A stretch of DNA of 64,000 nucleotides from an uncultured bacterium (lineage in GTDB: Bacteria > Planctomycetota > UBA8742 > UBA2392). The first letter of the stretch is position 1. Each line of letters begins with the position of its first letter. Location of the stretch: positions 75,662-139,661 of the forward strand of contig CALLQI010000014.1 in NCBI GenBank assembly GCA_938014885.1, written 5' to 3'. Below are positions 30,786 through 39,745 of the stretch, in pieces. A program made the translations under genes and the position numbers. The notes beneath the pieces are model-generated. The model saw nothing but the letters and a program-made list of their open reading frames with translations. It was not told the origin of the DNA and made no database searches.

Positions 30786-32390
30786 CTAGAGTTTCTTGGC
30801 CACCGGCATGCGCCTGCCGGCACCGAACGCGTGCTGGCTGACGCGCAGCACAATCGGGGCCTGCCGGCGCTTGAACTCGGCGATTTCGACCATGCGCAGG
30901 ATCCGCGCCACCAGTTCAGGATCGGTTCCTTCCTTTATAATGGCGGCCGCGTCTTTGTTTTCGTCCAGGTAGGCCGCCAGAATGCGATCCAGCACGTCAT
31001 AGGGCGGCAGGCTGTCTTGGTCGGTCTGGTTCGGGCGCAACTCGGCGCTTGGTGCCTTGGTGAGGATCGCCTCGGGCATTTCGGCAAAGCGGCGCGACAG
31101 TTCATAGACGCGGGTCTTGGGCAAGTCGCCGATTACCTCAAGCGCGCCGCACATGTCGCCGTACAGCGTGCTGTAGCCCACCGCAAGCTCGCTGCGGTTG
31201 CCCGTGGCCAGCACAAGGCTGCCTTCCGCGTTGCTGCGAGTCATCAGCACCAGGCCGCGCACACGGGCCTGGGCGTTTTCTTCGGCCACGCCGCTCGGGA
31301 AGCCCGCCAGCTTGCGCTGGATTTCGAATGCTTCATCAATATTGATGACTTCAAACTTCACGCCCAGTTTGGCCGCCAGTTCGCGGCTGTCTTCAACGCT
31401 GCCGACACTGGAAAAGCGCGTGGGCATGCTGATGGCCGTCACGTTGTCGGTGCCCAGCGCCTTTGCCGCCAGGCAGGTTACGAGCGCACTGTCGATTCCG
31501 CCCGACAGGCCGATCAGCGCCTTGCTGTGGCCGGTGCGGCGGAAGTAATCGCGGATGCCCAGTGTCAGGGCCTCAATTTCGTCGGCGACGTCGTCGTCGT
31601 CCCAGGGCTCGGGCCCGCCGCTAAGGGGGTCGCACAGGAACGTACTTTCCAGGAACAGCGGCATCCGTGCGGTGACTTTGCCTTTGCCGTCGCAGGCGAC
31701 GCTGCCGCCGTCGAAAATCAGGTCGTCATGCGCGCCCACTTGATTCACCAGCACCGTTGGCAAGCCCGTGCGCTTTGCCGTGGCGCACACCAGCTTTTCG
31801 CGCAGGCGGTGCTTGCCGGTGCCCCAGGGCGAGGCACTGATGTTCAGCAGCAGTTGCGCGCCGGCCTTGGCGCACTCCACCGCCGGCTCAAGTTCGTAGT
31901 CGATGCGGCCGAGCAGGCTGGTGTCGGTCCAGATGTCTTCGCAGATCAGCACGCCGATGCAGGTGCCGCGGAAGTCGGCCACGCAGGGCGTGGGGTCGGG
32001 CTCAAAGTAGCGGCGTTCATCAAATACGTCGTACGTCGGCAGCAGGGCCTTGTTCTTCACTGCCAGCACGCGGCCGCCGTCGCACAGAATGGCCGAGTTG
32101 CGCAGCGGCTTGCCCCATGCGTTTTCGTTGGGCGTAACCAGCCCGAACAGCAGGCCGATCCTGAGGTCTTTGGACAGGCGCAGCAGGCGCTCGCGCGCTT
32201 CGAGGTTGCGGCGCGCGAACTCGCCGTACAGCATCATGTCGTGCGGCGGATAGCCCGAAACGGCAAGTTCCGGGGCGATGCAGAGTTCGGCCTCATGGTC
32301 GGCGGCATCGCGAACGGCCTTTTCGATACGCGCGACATTGCCATCAAAGTCGCCGATGGTTGGGTTGAGTTGCAGCAGCGCAAGTTTCAT
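30786..32390 (-). CDS. nadE: Glutamine-dependent NAD+ synthetase
   Basis: 534 residues, two domains. The N-terminal nitrilase-type amidase releases ammonia from glutamine: Glu in CIAPELAVSGYP (about 40), Lys in VKNKALLPTYDVFDERRYF (about 112) and Cys in GVLICEDIW (about 146) form the catalytic triad. The C-terminal synthetase has the ATP pyrophosphatase loop LIGLSGGIDSALV (about 295) and LATGNRSELAVGYSTLYGDMCG. It completes NAD synthesis by amidating deamido-NAD. It is in line with the marR-dinB pair upstream and the ppiD-like gene downstream. Confidence 0.95.
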   Translation of the reverse strand: MKLALLQLNPTIGDFDGNVARIEKAVRDAADHEAELCIAPELAVSGYPPHDMMLYGEFARRNLEARERLLRLSKDLRIGLLFGLVTPNENAWGKPLRNSAILCDGGRVLAVKNKALLPTYDVFDERRYFEPDPTPCVADFRGTCIGVLICEDIWTDTSLLGRIDYELEPAVECAKAGAQLLLNISASPWGTGKHRLREKLVCATAKRTGLPTVLVNQVGAHDDLIFDGGSVACDGKGKVTARMPLFLESTFLCDPLSGGPEPWDDDDVADEIEALTLGIRDYFRRTGHSKALIGLSGGIDSALVTCLAAKALGTDNVTAISMPTRFSSVGSVEDSRELAAKLGVKFEVINIDEAFEIQRKLAGFPSGVAEENAQARVRGLVLMTRSNAEGSLVLATGNRSELAVGYSTLYGDMCGALEVIGDLPKTRVYELSRRFAEMPEAILTKAPSAELRPNQTDQDSLPPYDVLDRILAAYLDENKDAAAIIKEGTDPELVARILRMVEIAEFKRRQAPIVLRVSQHAFGAGRRMPVAKKL

Positions 32391-32455
32391 AGCGGCAGCT
32401 TGCCGCGAAACGCGCGATTACGCAACGCAACGGCGAACCCCACAGTTGCAAACCC

Positions 32456-32944
32456 CTACATCAACCCCGGCTTGCCCAGGGCGCGGCGCAGCATGCCGAT
32501 TTGCCCGATGTGATAGCCCTCGTGGAAGGCCAGTGTCGTGAACAGGCTTGCGATGGTTTCGTTCGGGTTGCCCAAGGGGCTGAATGGTGCCTTGGCGGCC
32601 GCCTGAGCAGGCGTCATCGATGCCAGCTTCTCGGTGATCGGGCCCTGTGCGGCCGCGAAGCGCCCTTTGAGTTCGGCCAGCGGCAGCGCGCCTTCTTCGT
32701 CGCCGGCCGCGGGCTTGCCACGGGCGTAGCGTTCCAGGTCTTCGATCGGCCAGGGGCGCTCGCCGGTCAGGGCGAACAGCGCGTGGTTTCGCGCGAGCGC
32801 CAGGTGCCCGACCAGCCAGTTGATCGAATTGCCTGTGGGGCCTGGGTGCATGGCCTCGTCGTCGGTGAGGCCATCGAGATACTTGTCCATGAGGAAGGCG
32901 CACATGCCGTACTGGCCGATCACTGCTTCATTCTGCGGTTGCAT
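32456..32944 (-). CDS. DinB-like four-helix protein
   Basis: 162 residues. The pattern NSINWLVGHLALARNHALFALTGE near the N-terminus and LFTTLAFHEGYHIGQIGMLRRALG near the end gives the three His positions (GH, H, HxxxH) that bind a metal in the DinB/YfiT fold. Such proteins include thiol-dependent transferases and stress proteins; the reaction here is unknown. The ATG at 32944 is preceded by GGGAG and overlaps the end of the marR gene by 17 bases, so the two are coupled, and the regulator probably controls the pair. Confidence 0.85.
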   Translation of the reverse strand: MQPQNEAVIGQYGMCAFLMDKYLDGLTDDEAMHPGPTGNSINWLVGHLALARNHALFALTGERPWPIEDLERYARGKPAAGDEEGALPLAELKGRFAAAQGPITEKLASMTPAQAAAKAPFSPLGNPNETIASLFTTLAFHEGYHIGQIGMLRRALGKPGLM

Positions 32945-33377
32945 TGGAGTCTCCCGTTTCAAGTTGTTTGATCGTGTCGATCACGCGTAGAAAGGCCTCG
33001 TAGTCGCGGTCTGCAATCCTGGTCCGCAGCGAGGCTTCTGCTTCAACCACACGCCGCGCCAGTTTGCGCACAACGCCGCGGCCCTTGGGCGTAGTACGCA
33101 CAAGCCATGATCGCCGGTCCTTCGGGTTTGGCGCGCGCGTCAGCAGGCCGCGCTTTTCGAGCCGGTCCAGCAGGCCGGTCAGCGTAGCGGCCTTGTGGCC
33201 GAACACGCGCGAGAGCAGCCCGACGGTGCAAGGCCCGTAGCGTTGCACATACGAAAGCATGTGCACTTCGCCGCTGTCGGCCCCGTCGCCTTCGCGTTCC
33301 ACGGCGCGGGCCAGCACGCGGTATGCGGCGTGCACCTGGGCGAGAAACAACGAGCGATAGTCCACCAGCTTGTTCAT
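32928..33377 (-). CDS. MarR family transcriptional regulator
   Basis: 149 residues. The winged helix is visible: GPCTVGLLSRVFGHKAATLTGLLDRLEKRGLLTRAPNPKDRRSWLVRTTPKGRGVV, including the D-x-R-S/R wing. MarR dimers usually repress their own operon and respond to a small ligand. The ATG at 33377 is seven bases from a TATATT box, so the mRNA is probably leaderless. The downstream overlapping DinB gene is the obvious target. Confidence 0.92.
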   Translation of the reverse strand: MNKLVDYRSLFLAQVHAAYRVLARAVEREGDGADSGEVHMLSYVQRYGPCTVGLLSRVFGHKAATLTGLLDRLEKRGLLTRAPNPKDRRSWLVRTTPKGRGVVRKLARRVVEAEASLRTRIADRDYEAFLRVIDTIKQLETGDSNATAE

Positions 33378-33384
33378 ATGGCGA

Positions 33385-33412
33385 AATATACGGATGCCGA
33401 AATAAAATACAA
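33385..33412 (-). promoter_or_regulatory. marR-dinB promoter, probably leaderless
   Basis: On the minus strand TTGTAT (33412-33407), a 16-base spacer and TATATT (33390-33385), followed by seven bases and the ATG. This AT-rich stretch stands out from the GC-rich surroundings. Confidence 0.5.
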
Positions 33413-33427
33413 GCCCGGCCGCAGGCA

Positions 33428-33462
33428 AACACACGGGGCCGGCATTTCCGGCCCCGTGTGTT
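33428..33462 (-). terminator. Hairpin after the three-domain secreted protein gene
   Basis: A perfect 15-bp stem (33428-33442 with 33448-33462) with a five-base loop, 17 bases past the stop of the minus-strand gene ending at 33480. There is no U-tract. Confidence 0.6.
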
Positions 33463-33479
33463 GCTGAGTTGTCGATTGT

Positions 33480-34643
33480 CTACTTGGCCCAGACCTTCAC
33501 TTCGGCCTTGCCTTCGCGTTTCTTGCCACTCTTGTACTTGAACACGATCCGCTCAATCGTGCGCGCTTCGCCCGGCAGGTCGATCTGGCGGCTGCGGCTG
33601 TTTTCCTTGAACTCGTGGCGGATTTCCGGCGAGTGCTGCTTGCCGTTGCCGAAGGTGATCACGATGTCGTGCATCTCAAGTTCACCGTCTTCGACTTCGA
33701 TGATGATGCTGCTGAACTTGCCCTTGCTGTCGCCCACGATCAGCACGTCGGTGTCCTTGGCGAAGTCCACTTCGCGGGTGCCGATCTTGGTGTAGTTGGG
33801 GAACTTCTCCTTCATGTTCGGGTTAGCATCGCCGCCGGCGCGCTTGCCGAAAACCTGCACCGTGGCCTTGCCTTCGCTGACGCGGCTCTTGTACGCGAAC
33901 TCAATCTTCTTGATCACGCGGGCGTCGCCAGGCAGGTCGATCTGACGGCTGCGGCTGCCTTCCGCGAACTCGTGGCGCGTGTCGGGCGAGTAGGTCTCAT
34001 CGTTGGCGAAGGTGACCTTGATGTTCCACATCACCAGTTCACCGTCATCGACGTCGATCTTTATTGCCGTGAAGCGGCCGTCCTTGGCGCCGACCTCAAT
34101 CGTGTCCTTGTCGGCACCGAAATCGACTTTGCGAGTGCCGAGATGTTCGAAGTCCTTGTGGCGCTTGTGCAGGTCCGGCAGGTCCGGCACGTCCGCGTTG
34201 CCGTCGCCCTTCTTGCCGAACAGCATCACGGTCGCCTTGCCCTTGGCGCGCTTGGATTTGTACTTGAAGGTCACGGTCTTGATGATGCGGGCCTCTCCGG
34301 GCAGGTCGATCTGGCGGCTGCGGGTGTCTTCCGTGAACTCGGCGCGCACGTCGGGCGAGTAGGTCTCGTCGTTGCCGAACGTGAACTTGATGTCCCACAT
34401 TTCCAGGTTGCCGTCGTCTACGCCGATGATCACGCTGACAAAGCGGCCGTCCACGGCGCCCACGGTGATCGTGTCTTTGTCGGCTCCGAAATCGACTTCG
34501 CGCTCACCCAGCTTTTCATAGTTGGGGAACTTTTCCTTCCAGTTCGGTTTGTCGGGGTTGCGGCGCTGTGCATCCGCTGAAGTCACTGAGGCCAACAGAA
34601 GGGCCACCACGGCAAACACGGCACAACTTGTCCAGGTACGCAT
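33480..34643 (-). CDS. Secreted protein with three tandem copies of an unknown domain
   Basis: 387 residues. A signal peptide (CAVFAVVALLLASVTSADA) is followed by three repeats of about 115 residues. Each copy reads roughly: LGxRxVDFGADKDTIxVGAxDGRF, VDDGELxMWDIxVTFxNDETYSPD, SRSRQIDLPGxAR, then a closing F-x-YKS...GKATVxVFGK. The spacing and hydrophobic alternation indicate a beta-sandwich. A similar pattern is known in DUF2541-type proteins, but that assignment is from memory and uncertain. The ATG at 34643 follows GGAG. It is divergent from a lipoprotein with one copy of the same domain, 211 bases away. Confidence 0.75.
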   Translation of the reverse strand: MRTWTSCAVFAVVALLLASVTSADAQRRNPDKPNWKEKFPNYEKLGEREVDFGADKDTITVGAVDGRFVSVIIGVDDGNLEMWDIKFTFGNDETYSPDVRAEFTEDTRSRQIDLPGEARIIKTVTFKYKSKRAKGKATVMLFGKKGDGNADVPDLPDLHKRHKDFEHLGTRKVDFGADKDTIEVGAKDGRFTAIKIDVDDGELVMWNIKVTFANDETYSPDTRHEFAEGSRSRQIDLPGDARVIKKIEFAYKSRVSEGKATVQVFGKRAGGDANPNMKEKFPNYTKIGTREVDFAKDTDVLIVGDSKGKFSSIIIEVEDGELEMHDIVITFGNGKQHSPEIRHEFKENSRSRQIDLPGEARTIERIVFKYKSGKKREGKAEVKVWAK

Positions 34644-34854
34644 GCAGGTCTCCACGTAATCGAATGTGAGCGAACGCCCAAGTGGAGACAGAGTATCTAC
34701 GCCCCCGCCCCCACGCGAGCAGACATTTCACCCCGATGCCCAAGGCAGGTTGCGCCGCAGCGCCAATTTTGTTGTGCTGACGCCTTCTGGAATGCAACCG
34801 AAACCATTGACCGGGGTTACGTGCCGGTCGCTTACCCATTCACGGAGCTTGCAC

Positions 34855-35280
34855 ATGAGAACTGGCGTGGCCGTACTTCTGACACTGGTGGCCGTACTGT
34901 TCGTTTCAAGCTGTGGCGGAAAGCGCGCGGTGGCGCGTGCCGCCGACGCGGACAATGATCGGGTTGAGTTCCTGGGTGAACGCAAGGTGAACTTCGGGGG
35001 CGACGTAGACACGATCCTGGTCGGCGCGCACGACGGACTGTTCCGCGCGATCCGCATCGAAGTAGACGGCAGTGCGCTGGAAATGTGGGACATCGACGTG
35101 CACTTTGGCAACGGTGGCCATGAAGACTTCAACACCCGCCTGCACTTTGAAGAGGGCAGCTGGAGCCGCCGCATCGACCTGCGCGGTGGTGAACGCATCA
35201 TCAAGAAGGTGGTGTTCAAGTACAAGTCGAAGAACCGTAAGACCGGCCGCGCGACCGTGAAGCTGTACGGCATCGGATAA
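34855..35280 (+). CDS. Lipoprotein with one copy of the same unknown domain
   Basis: 141 residues. The signal peptide ends in a lipobox (LFVSSCGG). The mature part is a single copy of the domain repeated three times in the divergent neighbour: EFLGERKVNFGGDVDTILVGAHDGLFRAIRIEVDGSALEMWDIDVHFGNGGHED, then SWSRRIDLRGGERIIKKVVFKYKSK and ATVKLYGIG. GGAG precedes the ATG at 34855; a TTGACC (34807) upstream could be a -35 box. A good terminator follows. Membrane anchoring of one version and free secretion of the other suggests they act together outside the cell (inference). Confidence 0.78.
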   Translation: MRTGVAVLLTLVAVLFVSSCGGKRAVARAADADNDRVEFLGERKVNFGGDVDTILVGAHDGLFRAIRIEVDGSALEMWDIDVHFGNGGHEDFNTRLHFEEGSWSRRIDLRGGERIIKKVVFKYKSKNRKTGRATVKLYGIG

Positions 35281-35295
35281 CTTAATGCCGCAATC

Positions 35296-35329
35296 AAACC
35301 GGCACGCCTGGCGTGCCGGTTTGCTTTTT
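35296..35329 (+). terminator. Terminator after the lipoprotein gene
   Basis: An 11-bp stem (35296-35306 with 35312-35322) with a five-base loop, then GCTTTTT. Confidence 0.8.
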
Positions 35330-35363
35330 CCGTGCGCGCGCTAGATTGCGGGCAGGAGCAGCC

Positions 35364-37691
35364 ATGAAGATCGTCAGCATTGGTGGTGGCCCGGCCGGGC
35401 TGTACTTCGCGATTTTGATGAAGCAGCAGGACCCTGCCCACGACATCACGATCATTGAGCGCAACGGGCCCGATGACACTTTCGGCTGGGGCGTCGTGTT
35501 TAGCGACGAAACCCTGGGCGCCTTTGAAGAGGCCGACAAGCCCAGCCACGACCGCATCCGCGCGGAGTTCGCGTACTGGCCCGACATCGACACCTTCATC
35601 CACGGTGAGTGCATCCGCAGCACCGGCCACGGGTTTGCGGGCATGAGCCGCAAGCGCATGCTGAATATTCTGCAAGAACGCTGCCGCGAACTGGGCGTGA
35701 AGCTGGAGTTCCATCGCGAGGTGAATTCATTGGCACCCTTCGCCGACGCCGACCTGATTCTTGGTGCCGATGGCGTAAATTCGTGGGTGCGCGAACACCT
35801 GAAGGCGCACTTCCAGCCCAGCATCGACTGGCGCAAGTGCAAGTTCTGCTGGCTGGGCGCGGACTTCAGGCTGCCCGCCTTCACGTTCATCTACGAGCAG
35901 AACGAGCACGGCCTGTTCACCGTGCATGCCTATCCCTTCGACGACAACACAAGCACATTCATCGTTGAGTGCCGCGAGGAAACCTGGCGCAACGCGGGCC
36001 TTGATGTCGCCGACGAAGCCCAGACCATCGCGTACTGCCAAAAGCTGTTCGGCAAGTACCTCAAAGGCCGGAAGCTGCTGGCGAACCGCAGCCTGTGGCG
36101 GACCTTCCCGACGATCCGCAACGCAACGTGGATCCACAACAACATCCTGCTGATGGGCGACGCGGCCCACACCGCGCACTTCAGCATCGGCAGCGGCACC
36201 AAGCTCGCCATGGAAGACGCGATTGAGCTGGCGCGGGCATTCAAAGACTCGCCCGGCGCCGCCGTTCCCGACGTGCTGCAGCTTTATCAGTCACGCCGCT
36301 GGGACGAAGTGGCGCGTCTGCAGAAAACCGCGCAGACCAGCCTGGAGTGGTACGAAAACGTCGCGCGCTACTTCAAGGCGCAATCGCCGGTCCAGTTCAC
36401 TTTCAACCAGCTCACGCGCAGCAAGCGCATCACGTTCGACAACCTGCGACTGCGCGACCCCGCCTTTGTCGACCGCGCCACAAGCTGGTTCGAAAGCACC
36501 AACCCGCATCGCGACCTGAAGCTTGCGCCGCCCGAGTATGCCCGCGTACCCGAAGAACGCGCGCTGGCCAAACACGTCGAAGGCATCGGCAAACATGGCG
36601 CAAGCGCGCTGCCGCCGGTGTTTCAGCCCTTTAAGTTGCGTGACATGAAACTCGCCAACCGCATGGTCGTCAGCCCGATGTGCATGTACTCGTGTGAAGA
36701 CGGCCTCGTGCATGACTGGCATCTGGTGCACCTCGGCAGCCGTGCCATCGGCGGCGCCGGTCTAGTCATCACCGAGGCCACGCACGTCAGCCCGATCGGG
36801 CGCATTACCCCGGGCTGTGCCGGCATGTACAAGCCCGAACACGTGGCCGCGTGGAAGCGCGTGGTTGATTTCGTGCACGCGCACTCCAAGGCCCGCATCG
36901 CGGTGCAGTTGGCCCATGCAGGGCGCAAGGCCAGCACGAATCTTCCGTGGCTAGGGGGCAAGCCGCTTACGCGCGACGAAGGCGCCTGGCAGACCATCGC
37001 GCCCAGCGCGCTCGCATACGGCCAGTATCCGGCGCCCAGCGCCATGAGCCTCGACACCATGGAAGCCGTGCGAAACCAGTTCGTCGATGCCGCGCGCATG
37101 GCCTTGGCGGCGGGCTTTGACATGCTCGAGCTGCACTACGCGCACGGGTACCTTATGAGCACGTTCATCAGTGCCATCACCAACCAGCGCACCGACGGCT
37201 ACGGCGGCAGCCTTGAAGCCCGCATGCGCTACCCGCTTGAAACACTCCGCGCCGTGCGCGCCGTGTGGCCGGAAGAACGCCCGATCAGCGTGCGCCTCAG
37301 CTGCACCGAATGGCACCCGCAGGGCCTGAGCGACGCCGACCGCGTACAGATCGGCGAGATGCTAAAGGACGCGGGCTGCGACATCATCGATTGCAGCGCC
37401 GGCGGCGTAGTGCACGACCAGCAACCGGTGTATGGCCGCATGTTCCAGGCCCCGTTCAGCGACCTGATCCGCAACGAGGCCGGCATCCCAACGATGACAG
37501 TAGGCAACATCCAAACCGCCGACCAGGGCAACACACTGCTGCTCAGCGGCCGCGCGGATTTGATCGTGATGGCCCGGCCGCACTTGGCCGACCCGTACAT
37601 CACCTTGCACGCAGCCGCCGAGTACGGCCACGACCTGCAATACTGGCCGCCGCAGTACCTGGCAGCCAAGCCCACGCAGAGGAAGGGCTGA
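35364..37691 (+). CDS. Anthraniloyl-CoA monooxygenase / salicylyl-CoA 5-hydroxylase-like fusion
   Basis: 775 residues. The N-terminal half is a flavoprotein monooxygenase: KIVSIGGGPAGLYFAILMKQ (FAD-binding GxGxxG), GADGVNSWVRE and LLMGDAAHTAHFSIGSGTKLAMEDA. From about residue 416 an Old Yellow Enzyme-type FMN barrel follows: FQPFKLRDMKLANRMVVSPM, VQLAHAGRKA, LHYAHGYLMSTF and NQRTDGYGGSLEARMRYP. This order is that of 2-aminobenzoyl-CoA monooxygenase/reductase, which hydroxylates and reduces aromatic acyl-CoA esters; salicylyl-CoA hydroxylases share the N-terminal type. No CoA ligase or ring-cleavage gene is adjacent, so the substrate is open. AGGAG precedes the ATG at 35364. Confidence 0.82.
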   Translation: MKIVSIGGGPAGLYFAILMKQQDPAHDITIIERNGPDDTFGWGVVFSDETLGAFEEADKPSHDRIRAEFAYWPDIDTFIHGECIRSTGHGFAGMSRKRMLNILQERCRELGVKLEFHREVNSLAPFADADLILGADGVNSWVREHLKAHFQPSIDWRKCKFCWLGADFRLPAFTFIYEQNEHGLFTVHAYPFDDNTSTFIVECREETWRNAGLDVADEAQTIAYCQKLFGKYLKGRKLLANRSLWRTFPTIRNATWIHNNILLMGDAAHTAHFSIGSGTKLAMEDAIELARAFKDSPGAAVPDVLQLYQSRRWDEVARLQKTAQTSLEWYENVARYFKAQSPVQFTFNQLTRSKRITFDNLRLRDPAFVDRATSWFESTNPHRDLKLAPPEYARVPEERALAKHVEGIGKHGASALPPVFQPFKLRDMKLANRMVVSPMCMYSCEDGLVHDWHLVHLGSRAIGGAGLVITEATHVSPIGRITPGCAGMYKPEHVAAWKRVVDFVHAHSKARIAVQLAHAGRKASTNLPWLGGKPLTRDEGAWQTIAPSALAYGQYPAPSAMSLDTMEAVRNQFVDAARMALAAGFDMLELHYAHGYLMSTFISAITNQRTDGYGGSLEARMRYPLETLRAVRAVWPEERPISVRLSCTEWHPQGLSDADRVQIGEMLKDAGCDIIDCSAGGVVHDQQPVYGRMFQAPFSDLIRNEAGIPTMTVGNIQTADQGNTLLLSGRADLIVMARPHLADPYITLHAAAEYGHDLQYWPPQYLAAKPTQRKG

Positions 37692-37702
37692 AGCGCTCCT
37701 TG

Positions 37703-37731
37703 TTGGCTGATCTCGGTTCCTTCCCTATCCT
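37703..37731 (+). promoter_or_regulatory. dut promoter
   Basis: TTGGCT (37703-37708), a 17-base spacer and TATCCT (37726-37731), about 19 bases before the dut ATG, leaving a short leader with a G-rich ribosome binding site. Confidence 0.45.
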
Positions 37732-37750
37732 TGGCACTTTGGGGGTTTCT

Positions 37751-38197
37751 ATGCCTGTTGCGGTTTCGATGCTTCGCTTGCCCCATGCCGGCGGGTTGCC
37801 TTTGCCGGCTTACCAGACCGCCCATGCGGCCGGGGCTGATGTTCATGCCGCTCTGGAATCGCCCTTGATGCTGCGGCCGGGCGCGGTTGCTCTGGTTCCT
37901 ACGGGGTTTGCGTATGAGATTCCGCCGGGGTTTGAAGTGCAGGTGCGGCCTCGCAGCGGCTTGGCGTTCAAGCATGGCGTCACGGTGCTGAACGCGCCGG
38001 GCACGATTGACGCCGACTACCGGGGCGAGCTGAAGGTGCTGCTGATCAACCACGGGCCCGAGCCCTTCGAAATCAAGCCCGGCGAACGCATAGCGCAGAT
38101 CGTGGTGGCGCCGGTAAGCGCCGCCAACTTCACCGAAGTCCACGAACTAAGTGACACCCAACGCGGCGAAGGCGGCTTCGGCAGCACCGGCAAGTAG
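37751..38197 (+). CDS. dut: dUTP diphosphatase
   Basis: 148 residues, normal for the trimeric enzyme, which hydrolyses dUTP to dUMP and keeps uracil out of DNA. Conserved motifs in order: AGADVHA (motif 1), RPRSGLAFKHGV (motif 2), NAPGTIDADYRGELKVLLINHG (motif 3), RIAQIVV (motif 4) and RGEGGFGSTG (motif 5, the flexible C-terminus closing the active site). The ATG at 37751 is preceded by GGGGG. It is immediately convergent with the next gene, the two stop codons being adjacent. Confidence 0.95.
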   Translation: MPVAVSMLRLPHAGGLPLPAYQTAHAAGADVHAALESPLMLRPGAVALVPTGFAYEIPPGFEVQVRPRSGLAFKHGVTVLNAPGTIDADYRGELKVLLINHGPEPFEIKPGERIAQIVVAPVSAANFTEVHELSDTQRGEGGFGSTGK

Positions 38198-39604
38198 CTA
38201 CAGCACCAACGCGCGGCCTTGCATGTCGTTTGGGATCTCGGTGCCGAAATACTTGAGCACTGTGGGTGCGAAATCGAGCAGCGGGAATGGGTCGATTTCG
38301 CCTTTGGCCGGCACGCCGCCGCCGGCCATGGCGAACACTCCGTGCCAATTGTGGTTGGCGTCGTCGGGGCCGGTGTCGTTTTCGAACACGTGCAGCGGTG
38401 CGTCGGCGTTGGGGCCTACGCTTCCGATGCTGCGCCAGCCCAAATCGCCGAAGATCACGATCAAGTCCGGCGGGATGTTGTTGACCTTGTGATACGTGCC
38501 CTCAGCGCGGTAGGCGTGTGTCGTGAGCGGCCGCCCTTGGTCGTCGGGGATTGCTTTTAGTTTCGTTTCGAGCTCGGCCAGCAGCGCGGGCACGGCGTCC
38601 GCGGGCACGATGCCCTCGGGTTCGCGGCCTTTCACGTTGACCATGATGCGCGAGTAGTAGCCGCCCTCAGCCCAGATGCGCGTGCGCGACCAATCAACCA
38701 GCCCGGCCTTGATCAGCTTGCCCATGCCGGATTGCTCTGTGGGGCGCGCTTTCAGCACAAGGTAGCCTTCACGGATCAGCCAGTCGTTGATGCAGATGCC
38801 GCCGTCCATACCTCGCGCGCCGTGGTCACTGACGACGGCGATGGCGGTGTCCGGGTCGTTTTCGTAGGGCGCGATCAGCTCGCCCATCAGGCGGTCGCAC
38901 AGCGCGTAGTAGTCGCGCATGGCGTTGTTGAGCGGGTGGTTGGGCACATAGTGGCGGTGCTTTTCATCCGTGTAGCGCCACAGCACGTGCACGATGCGGT
39001 CCGTGCCCATCTCAACCATCATGAAGAAGTCCCACGGCTTGGCGGCCAGCAGATGGCCCGCGAGCTTGAAGCGGCGCTCGGCCATGGTGATCAGCGTGTC
39101 CAGGATTTCCTGTTTGTTCTCACTGCGGAAGTCTTCGGCGTCGGGGATGTAATCGACCACGCTCATCACTTCCTGCTTCAGCGCGGCCGGATAAGTCCAT
39201 GTACCTTCCATATCAGGCAGCGGGAAACCGCTGACCATGACGCCGTTGAGTGGCTTGGGCGGCCACGTCTGCGGCACGCCCAGGATGATGTTGCGTTTGC
39301 CGGCGCGCGAGAGCACGTCCCAGACGCGGGGCTCGCGGACCATCTTGCCGTCGGCGAAGGTGAACGCGTCGTAGCTGTAGTCTTTGCGATTGCGAAAGCC
39401 GTACATGCCAAGCGTGCCGGGGTCCTTGCCCGTGACCATGCATTGCCAGGCAGGTATGGTGATGGGCGGGATCGTGCTGCGCATCCGAGCCCAGACACCG
39501 CGCTGCCGCAGCCGCGTAAGGTTGGGCATGTGATCAGCCCAACGCTCAAAAGCCAGCGAAGGCTCCAGGCAATCCAGACCAACAACCAGCAAGCGTTTGG
39601 GCAT
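38198..39604 (-). CDS. Alkaline-phosphatase-superfamily phosphodiesterase/phosphatase
   Basis: 468 residues without a signal peptide. The type I phosphodiesterase/nucleotide pyrophosphatase pattern is seen: LLVVGLDCLEPSL (first metal Asp), PNLTRLRQRGVWARMRSTIPPITIPAWQCMVTGKDPG (nucleophile Thr region), and IAVVSDHGARGMDGGICINDWLIREGYL (second metal site). Further segments GYYSRIMVNVKGREPEGIV resemble the enzyme encoded at 46583-48970, so these two are relatives. The substrate is unknown. The ATG at 39604 was chosen because the fold starts there; a second in-frame ATG lies at 39631. Confidence 0.8.
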   Translation of the reverse strand: MPKRLLVVGLDCLEPSLAFERWADHMPNLTRLRQRGVWARMRSTIPPITIPAWQCMVTGKDPGTLGMYGFRNRKDYSYDAFTFADGKMVREPRVWDVLSRAGKRNIILGVPQTWPPKPLNGVMVSGFPLPDMEGTWTYPAALKQEVMSVVDYIPDAEDFRSENKQEILDTLITMAERRFKLAGHLLAAKPWDFFMMVEMGTDRIVHVLWRYTDEKHRHYVPNHPLNNAMRDYYALCDRLMGELIAPYENDPDTAIAVVSDHGARGMDGGICINDWLIREGYLVLKARPTEQSGMGKLIKAGLVDWSRTRIWAEGGYYSRIMVNVKGREPEGIVPADAVPALLAELETKLKAIPDDQGRPLTTHAYRAEGTYHKVNNIPPDLIVIFGDLGWRSIGSVGPNADAPLHVFENDTGPDDANHNWHGVFAMAGGGVPAKGEIDPFPLLDFAPTVLKYFGTEIPNDMQGRALVL

Positions 39605-39745
39605 AACAGGCGTGCTCCGGCACTTGCCCATGATTTGGCTGAGGTTGGAGATGCCGTCAACGGCAAACCCCGATCAGCACAATCTTCACAGAGAATGACT
39701 GGTAGCCATAGGGCGGTAAGGCGCGGAGATGCGAGCCAGCCGTAC

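Noticed and set aside
34648..34689. 8-base inverted repeat that would hide the ribosome binding site of the three-domain protein gene
   Set aside because: A TACTCT -10 box (34695-34690) would start transcription inside the upstream arm, so the hairpin could not form fully in the mRNA.
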